35,836 nt of DNA from JBFKPQ01 sp041628225 (GTDB lineage Bacteria; Actinomycetota; Acidimicrobiia; Spongiisociales; JAENVV01). A program made the translations under genes and the position numbers. The stretch is taken from positions 1 through 35,836 of the forward strand of contig JBFKPQ010000009.1 in assembly GCA_041628225.1 (NCBI GenBank), read 5' to 3'. Each line of letters starts with the position of its first letter. The stretch's first letter is position 1. Under the pieces are notes generated by a model. It did not search any database. It was not told the origin of the DNA and worked only from the letters and a program-made list of their open reading frames with translations. Positions 31,387-35,836 of this stretch are shown here, piece after piece.

Positions 31387-31874
31387 ACACCCGCCTGGGC
31401 CGCCAGCCGATCTTCCAGCTTGTCGAGTGCCATCCTCCAGCCCGCAGCACCAGGTGAATCGGCCGGTACACCGGCGTGGGTCAACCGCGTCCAGGTTCCG
31501 CCCTCCCGCGCTTCGAACTCCACGGTGATCTCCGTGACGGCTGGGTGGCCATCGGGCATACCCATGGCGGCGGGATCGAGGACGTTGCCGTCGGCATCGG
31601 ACATCGCCTCGGTGTAGACGAGCTTGCGGGGCGCCTCGACTTCGCGGTACTCACCGGTGAACCACATCCGCATCGGCCCGTCGGGGGTCTGCATCTCCAT
31701 GCAGATCAGTCGGCGGCCGCCGACTCGGACGTCCATCTCGGCTACCGGGATCGTCGCTCCCATCGGGCCGTACCACGCGGCGAAGTGGTGGGCGTCGGTC
31801 CACATCGACCAGACGAGCTCCGTGGGGGCGGTATACGTCCGCTCGATCACGACTGCGTTGGTTTCGTCCGTCAT
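31383..31874 (-). CDS. SRPBCC (AHSA1/START-like) protein
   Basis: The 163-residue protein has the AHSA1-type helix-grip fold: 'VIERTYTAPTELVWSMWTDAHHFAAWYGPMG', 'MDVRVGGRRLICMEM', 'WFTGEYREVEAPRKLVYTEA', 'TRLTHAGVP' and a long C-terminal helix 'GWRMALDKLEDRL'. Such proteins bind hydrophobic ligands in a cavity. ATG 31874 overlaps the ArsR stop as ATGA. ArsR-SRPBCC pairs are common in bacteria; the repressor probably controls this gene. Confidence 0.9.
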   Translation of the reverse strand: MTDETNAVVIERTYTAPTELVWSMWTDAHHFAAWYGPMGATIPVAEMDVRVGGRRLICMEMQTPDGPMRMWFTGEYREVEAPRKLVYTEAMSDADGNVLDPAAMGMPDGHPAVTEITVEFEAREGGTWTRLTHAGVPADSPGAAGWRMALDKLEDRLAAQAGV

Positions 31875-32215
31875 CGGTTTCTCTCCTTTTGGACATCGTC
31901 CAAGTAGTCGGCCAAACGATCGAGCCGGTCCTCCCACACCGGCCGGTATTGCTCCACCCAGCCCGCCACCTCTTCGAGGGGCTGGGCATTCAGTGCACAC
32001 GGCCGGAATTGGGCTCGTCTGCTGCGCACCACGAGGCCCGCTCGTTCGAGAACCTTGAGGTGCTTGGAAACAGCCGGCAGGGACATCTCGAACGGCTCGG
32101 CCAGTTCGTTGACGCTCGCCTCCCCGTGGGCCAGACGTGACAGGATGGCGCGGCGGGTGGGATTGGAGAGCGCCGCGAACGTCTCGCTCAGCGGGTCGGC
32201 GATTTCGGCACGCAT
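31871..32215 (-). CDS. ArsR/SmtB-family winged-helix repressor
   Basis: This 114-residue protein has 'LSETFAALSNPTRRAILSRLAHGEASVNELAEPFEMSLPAVSKHLKVLERAGLV', the ArsR winged helix with the recognition helix 'SLPAVSKHLKVL' (quoted in parts: helix-turn-helix at about 33-60). It lacks the CxC metal motif of metal-sensing ArsR proteins, so it belongs to the non-metal group usually paired with SRPBCC genes. Two adjacent ATG codons exist (32218 and 32215); GAGG upstream favours the second by spacing. An AT-rich dyad upstream is the probable operator for autoregulation. Confidence 0.9.
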   Translation of the reverse strand: MRAEIADPLSETFAALSNPTRRAILSRLAHGEASVNELAEPFEMSLPAVSKHLKVLERAGLVVRSRRAQFRPCALNAQPLEEVAGWVEQYRPVWEDRLDRLADYLDDVQKERNR

Positions 32216-32232
32216 CATGCACCTCGTAACTA

Positions 32233-32258
32233 ACCAACTAGCTAATAAACTTATTGGT
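32233..32258. promoter_or_regulatory. AT-rich dyads upstream of arsR, probable operator
   Basis: A perfect 12-base palindrome (AATAA AC TTATT type, 32244-32255) lies inside a wider repeat ACCAA (32233-32237) and TTGGT (32254-32258). The area is strikingly AT-rich compared with the rest of the window. It begins 18 bases before the arsR start, where ArsR-family repressors usually bind to block their own promoter. Confidence 0.5.
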
Positions 32259-32323
32259 AAAATACATGCCGCCGGCCACGCCGTCAAGCGCCTTCGGTCC
32301 GCCGCGTCGGAGCCCGTTCGAGA

Positions 32324-32740
32324 TCAGCCGTTCCCGTCGTGAAGGGCGACGCCCGACGGAAGCGTGTTGTGGGACTGGGCCTCGTCGGCGAACCAAACCG
32401 CTTCTAGTGCCAGGCCCGAAGCATCATCGAGCGTTCCCGCCATCACCGACGTGATGTGGGGCCGGTCGGCGGCCCGGTAGAACAACGTCGACCCGCAGCC
32501 GAAACAGAAGCCGTAGGCGGCGTACTCGAGGTCATACCAGCGCAGGCCATCGTCCGGGGCGACGGCAAGATCCGCGGTTTGGGCGCGCACTGCCGCGACG
32601 AAGTTGCCCGAGATGCGGCGACAGTTCTCGCAATGACATTGGAGCACACCGGTTGCGGATTGGGGGAACCGGTAGGCCACGGCGCCACACCGACAACGAC
32701 CCGTTCGTTCCACCATGCGGCCAGCGTACTGATTCCTCAT
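32324..32740 (-). CDS. GFA-family zinc protein (glutathione-dependent formaldehyde-activating enzyme-like, DUF636)
   Basis: The 138-residue protein has the GFA zinc-binding cysteines: 'GRCRCGAVAY', 'LQCHCENCRRISGNF' and 'YGFCFGCGSTLFY'. The family holds two zinc sites; most members do not have the named activity and their role is unknown. ATG 32740 overlaps the MarR stop as ATGA, which suggests coupled translation. ATG 32716, eight residues in, starts nearer the conserved part but has no clear ribosome-binding site. Confidence 0.9.
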   Translation of the reverse strand: MRNQYAGRMVERTGRCRCGAVAYRFPQSATGVLQCHCENCRRISGNFVAAVRAQTADLAVAPDDGLRWYDLEYAAYGFCFGCGSTLFYRAADRPHITSVMAGTLDDASGLALEAVWFADEAQSHNTLPSGVALHDGNG

Positions 32741-33174
32741 GGTTCGGCGTTTGCAGACAGGACCCGCTCGAGCGCCGCCGCGATGGTCCGCGCCTCAGCG
32801 CGACTCAGGTGCGATGCAAAGGCGAGTTCGATATCGGCCAAGTGCGTACGACCCGCGCGACGGTAGGCCCTCCTCCCCTCGTCGGTGAGCGACACCAGCA
32901 CGCCCCGGCCATCGTCCGGGTCGGCCGCTTTCCGCACGAGGCCATGGGCTTCCATCCGCGCAACGACGCGCGTGCATTCGGTTCTGGAAAACAGGGTTCG
33001 GTCGGCGAGTTCGTGCATCCGCAGGGGTTCGGACGCCTCGGTGAGTTGGACGAGTACGTCGTACCAGACGAGCGGCACGCCATGCTCAGCTCGCAAGGTC
33101 GCATCCATCTCGGTCGTGAGCCGCTCGTGCACCTCGAGAAGGGCGCGCCAAGCTGCGAGCGCGTCAGGAGACAT
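32737..33174 (-). CDS. MarR-family transcriptional regulator
   Basis: This 145-residue protein has the MarR layout: N-terminal dimer helix ('LAAWRALLEVHERLTTEMDATL'-type, 5-27), 'VLVQLTEASEPLRMHELADR', the recognition helix in 'FSRTECTRVVARMEAHGLV', and the wing 'DPDDGRGVLVSLTDEGRRAY'. It is divergent from a pirin gene across 65 bases that contain a clear palindrome, so it probably represses both itself and pirin until a phenolic or oxidant ligand binds. Its stop overlaps the GFA-type gene. Confidence 0.92.
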   Translation of the reverse strand: MSPDALAAWRALLEVHERLTTEMDATLRAEHGVPLVWYDVLVQLTEASEPLRMHELADRTLFSRTECTRVVARMEAHGLVRKAADPDDGRGVLVSLTDEGRRAYRRAGRTHLADIELAFASHLSRAEARTIAAALERVLSANAEP

Positions 33175-33195
33175 GTGGGAATACGTCGAGTCGCA

Positions 33196-33223
33196 CGATC
33201 GTTACTATTGTAACTATTGATCG
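33196..33223. promoter_or_regulatory. Palindrome in the marR-pirin divergent region, probable MarR operator
   Basis: The perfect inverted repeat GTTAC-TATT-GTAAC (33201-33214) is flanked by CGATC (33196-33200) and GATCG (33219-33223). Size and AT-rich core fit a MarR dimer site. It lies between the two divergent starts (33174 and 33240), so one site could control both directions. Confidence 0.6.
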
Positions 33224-33239
33224 ACTGGAGCACATCACT

Positions 33240-34193
33240 ATGCCCGCCGTCACCGTCGAAGACACCCTGAACCTCCCCCGCCTCCCACGTCCGGCGTCGG
33301 ACGCCGTCGGACGCCGAGTGAAGTCGGTGACCACGGCTCCGCAGGGATACGAAGGCGAAGGATTCCCGGTGCGTCGGGCCTTTGCCGGCGTCGACCTGGC
33401 CGACCTCGACCCGTTCATCCACCTCGACCAGATGGGCGAGGTGGAATACGCCCCCGGCGAGCCGAAGGGGACCCCGTGGCACCCGCACCGCGGGTTCGAG
33501 ACCGTCACGTACATGATCGACGGGATCATGGAGCATCAGGACTCCGAAGGCGGCGGCGGCGTCATCACCAATGGAGACACCCAGTGGATGACCGCCGGGT
33601 CGGGACTGCTCCACATCGAGACGCCGCCTGAACACCTCGTCATGTCGGGCGGGCTCTTTCACGGGTTTCAGCTGTGGGTGAATCTCCCGTCCAGCGACAA
33701 GTTCATCGCGCCTCGCTACCAGGATCTTTCGGCCGACTCGGTGCAGCTCCTGACCTCGCCCGACGGTGGCACGCTCTTGCGCCTGATCGCCGGCGACGTG
33801 GGGGGCCACGTCGGACCAGGGTCCACGCACACCCCGATGACCATGGTCCACGCCACGCTCGCTCCAGGCGCCGAGCTCCAGCTCCCGTGGCGCCAGGAAT
33901 TCAACGCGCTCGTGTACGTGCTCAGCGGGAAGGGAACGTTTGGCGACGCGGTCCAGGTCGGCACGGGTCAATTGGCGGTGTTCGGTCCCGGCGACTTCAT
34001 GACGATGCGTGCGCACGAGATCCAAGAATCTCGTAGCCCTGAGCTGGACGTGCTGATCCTCGGCGGTCGACCGATCCGGGAACCCGTCGCATGGGCGGGA
34101 CCCTTCGTGATGAACACCCGCGCCGAACTCGTGCAGGCCTACGAGGACTTCCAGGCAGGGCGGCTCGGCCGGGTCCCCCCGCAGGTGCGCTGA
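33240..34193 (+). CDS. Pirin family protein
   Basis: The 317-residue bicupin has the pirin core 'DPFIHLDQMG', 'TPWHPHRGFETVTYMIDGIMEHQDSEG' (metal-binding His residues), 'WMTAGSGLLHIE' and 'GFQLWVNLP'. The C-terminal cupin includes 'LQLPWRQEFNALVYVLSG'. Bacterial pirins can act as quercetin 2,3-dioxygenases or as redox-sensing partners; the role here is unknown. GGAG lies nine bases before ATG 33240. Expression is probably under the divergent MarR. It is followed by a VOC gene (TGATG). Confidence 0.93.
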   Translation: MPAVTVEDTLNLPRLPRPASDAVGRRVKSVTTAPQGYEGEGFPVRRAFAGVDLADLDPFIHLDQMGEVEYAPGEPKGTPWHPHRGFETVTYMIDGIMEHQDSEGGGGVITNGDTQWMTAGSGLLHIETPPEHLVMSGGLFHGFQLWVNLPSSDKFIAPRYQDLSADSVQLLTSPDGGTLLRLIAGDVGGHVGPGSTHTPMTMVHATLAPGAELQLPWRQEFNALVYVLSGKGTFGDAVQVGTGQLAVFGPGDFMTMRAHEIQESRSPELDVLILGGRPIREPVAWAGPFVMNTRAELVQAYEDFQAGRLGRVPPQVR

Positions 34194-34711
34194 TGCCGAT
34201 CCGCACTGCCGGCATCAACCATCCCGCACTGGTGGGTCGCAACTACGCAGAGACGGTGCACTTCTACACCGAAGTCCTCGGCATGCGGCTCGTGCTCGAA
34301 CAGCCCAATCTCGACGACGGCGAGCAGGTCCACTTGTTCTTCGAGGCCGGGCCGGGCCAGTTCATCGCCTATTTCGTACCGAGGGAAGGCTCGCTTCCGG
34401 ACACGCCCCACCGACGGCAACTCGGATCGATGCTGCATCTCGCGCTGAACCTCGACGTCCCGATGTCAGAGGCGATGAAGACGCTCGACGCCCACGGTAT
34501 CCAGTACAAGGGTCCCATCGACCGAGGATACGAACGGAGCATCTATTTCCGCGACCCGAACGGAGCGGTGATCGAATTGCTGTCGTGGCTGGTCCCCCTC
34601 CCCGGCGACGTCGACGAGGGTGACGTGATCGCGGCGGCACAAGAACACCGGCGTGCCCGCGGCGCCGCGTACATCGAGATCGAAGACGTCGAGGCGATAC
34701 TCGAGCGTTGA
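34193..34711 (+). CDS. VOC-family dioxygenase/glyoxalase-like protein
   Basis: This 172-residue protein reads 'GINHPALVGRNYAETVHFYTEVLGMRLVLEQPN', 'LFFEAGPGQFIAYFVP', 'HLALNLDVPMSEAMKTLDAHGI' and 'RSIYFRDPNGAVIELLSW', the two beta-alpha-beta units of a VOC domain with His and Glu metal ligands. It resembles extradiol-dioxygenase-like members. The start ATG 34193 overlaps the pirin stop by one base (TGATG), so both proteins are made together and may act on the same aromatic compound. Confidence 0.88.
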   Translation: MPIRTAGINHPALVGRNYAETVHFYTEVLGMRLVLEQPNLDDGEQVHLFFEAGPGQFIAYFVPREGSLPDTPHRRQLGSMLHLALNLDVPMSEAMKTLDAHGIQYKGPIDRGYERSIYFRDPNGAVIELLSWLVPLPGDVDEGDVIAAAQEHRRARGAAYIEIEDVEAILER

Positions 34712-34713
34712 GG

Positions 34714-35148
34714 TCAGCGTTCGGCCTGCATCGTGGCGATGGCCCGATAGAGCGCCTCGGCGATCGTGTCCAGCTGATGGCCTCGCGATGGCGCCACCGC
34801 CACCCGGACACGTTGCCCGGACTCGTCGGTGAGGTAGAGCGCACGCGCGGCCCTCTCTCGCTCGGTGTCGTCGACCGGCCAGGTCAGCGGATGGGCCTGG
34901 TCGACGATTTGCACGGTGGTCAGGTCCAGGTATTTGCGAGACGCGAAATTGACGACGACCACGGATTCGGACGTCACGGAGAGCTTCATCTCCGCGAACC
35001 AGTACAGCGTTGCCACGCCGAGCGGCACCATCCAAATCGCGGTGCGCCACCCGCCCACGTTCACGGCCGCGGTGACGATGACCAACACCCCGACGGCGAC
35101 GACCGCCACCGCAGACCGATCCGGTCGGGCGACGACGATCTCTTCCAT
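34714..35148 (-). CDS. Small membrane protein with PH-like domain, function unknown
   Basis: The 144-residue protein has two close membrane segments (about 12-50, 'AVAVVAVGVLVIVTAAVNVGGW' in parts and 'AIWMVPLGVATLYWFAEM'). A soluble part follows: 'KLSVTSESVVVVNFASRKYLDLTTVQIVD', as in bacterial PH-like (DUF304-type) domains. The end 'GHQLDTIAEALYRAI' also fits these. It converges with the VOC gene with two bases between stops. Confidence 0.65.
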   Translation of the reverse strand: MEEIVVARPDRSAVAVVAVGVLVIVTAAVNVGGWRTAIWMVPLGVATLYWFAEMKLSVTSESVVVVNFASRKYLDLTTVQIVDQAHPLTWPVDDTERERAARALYLTDESGQRVRVAVAPSRGHQLDTIAEALYRAIATMQAER

Positions 35149-35225
35149 GGTCCGAGTCTTCCACAGCTTCGCCGCTAACCGGCCTCCACCGGCGGCACGA
35201 AGGCGACCTACACTTCCCCACCGAC

Positions 35226-35299
<74 letters not shown>

Positions 35300-35410
35300 C
35301 TTTGTTGTAGTTGTGACAACAGCTTTAGTTGACAGCACGCGCAACCGAGCGCGGATGTGCCGCTATGTGCGCGGTCGGGCGCAGTGGCGGGGATGTAGGC
35401 TCGTTGGCCT

Positions 35411-35836
35411 ATGAAGGTCGCCTTCGACTTGACGGTTGGACATCCCCCTGACCGGGTGTGGCCGTACCTGGCGGAGCTCGGGAAGAGGGCGGAGTTCGTG
35501 CCCCAACTCGATGAGATGACTCGGATCGGTAGTGGTCCAGTCGAAGTCGGGGCCGAGTGGCGAAGCGTGGGTCGAATGGGTCCGTGGAAGGTCACCGCGA
35601 TAGACACGGTCACCGTTTATGAGCCGGTATCCCGGGTGGGCTGGGATACGTCGGAGCCTTGGAACGCGCACACCGAGTACGAGCTCACACCGCTGGAGGA
35701 GGGCCAAACGGTGATTCACATGGAGTTCGAGGCGCGTCCATCCGGGTGGTTGAGGATCATGGACTGGTTCCCGGATTCGATGCTGAAGCAGGCGATGATC
35801 AGTGACCATCGACGTCTTGAGGCGATCCTCGACGAC
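35411..35836 (+). CDS. SRPBCC family protein (polyketide cyclase/dehydrase type), 3' end outside window
   Basis: The frame from ATG 35411 is open for 142 codons to the window end. It reads 'MKVAFDLTVGHPPDRVWPYLAELGKRAEFVPQL' in parts, 'GAEWRSVGRMGPWKVTAIDTV', 'YEPVSRVGWDT', 'EYELTPLEEGQTVIHMEFE' and a C-terminal helix 'MLKQAMISDHRRLEAIL'. This is the helix-grip fold used to hold hydrophobic ligands. It is nearly complete, with perhaps a few residues missing. It differs from the AHSA1-type protein at 31383-31874. Confidence 0.8.
   Translation, partial: MKVAFDLTVGHPPDRVWPYLAELGKRAEFVPQLDEMTRIGSGPVEVGAEWRSVGRMGPWKVTAIDTVTVYEPVSRVGWDTSEPWNAHTEYELTPLEEGQTVIHMEFEARPSGWLRIMDWFPDSMLKQAMISDHRRLEAILDD

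Overview
The window looks like chromosomal DNA of a high-GC actinobacterium. Supporting signs are a WhiB-family regulator, an arsenate-mycothiol-type ArsC, a tal-pgi-zwf operon and strong G/C preference at third codon positions. The gene mix would suit an Acidimicrobiia-like lineage, but that placement is inference. TGA is used as an ordinary stop in many ATGA/GTGA gene overlaps. I see no phage, transposase, integrase or CRISPR sequence.

Layout. 1-2 kb: 5' part of a penicillin-acylase family gene, an HU-type DNA-binding protein and tRNA-Val. 2-4.5 kb: a primary-like sigma factor convergent with a WhiB7-like gene. The WhiB7 leader carries a 29-codon upstream ORF and a terminator hairpin with a competing pairing. 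Next is a TlpA-like thioredoxin lipoprotein whose first redox cysteine codon is TGA (a predicted selenoprotein), then a small secreted Gly/Asp-rich protein. 4.5-8.7 kb: tal-pgi-zwf, overlapping genes for the pentose phosphate pathway. 8.7-11.4 kb: SixA-like phosphatase, DapA/NAL-family aldolase and malonyl-CoA decarboxylase, also overlapping. 11.4-15.9 kb: a complete oleABCD cluster for long-chain olefin synthesis (thiolase-like condensation, beta-keto acid reduction, beta-lactone formation, decarboxylation). A 15-bp hairpin lies in its upstream region.

16.1-22.2 kb: a DUF3179 lipoprotein, then a plus-strand operon of a secreted beta-rich protein, a STAS protein, a fused PP2C phosphatase/HATPase (RsbU-RsbW type), a second STAS protein and a polysaccharide flippase. 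22.1-28.8 kb: a facing minus-strand operon of a GT2 glycosyltransferase, a very large GT-C-like membrane protein, an exported Ig-like protein, a membrane-anchored small protein and a GT4 glycosyltransferase. The two operons together suggest a cell-surface glycan locus with a partner-switching module next to it; that link is inference. 28.8-35.8 kb: small metabolic and stress genes, including acylphosphatase, ArsC, a 63-residue ORF that seems to start at ATT, a Yip1-like protein, VOC proteins, an ArsR-SRPBCC-DUF1905 operon, a MarR-GFA pair divergent from pirin-VOC, tRNA-Met and a cut-off SRPBCC gene.

The two points I would follow first are the UGA-containing thioredoxin (3583-4125) and the attenuator-like leader of the WhiB7-like gene (3333-3577). 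Neither has been checked against databases here.
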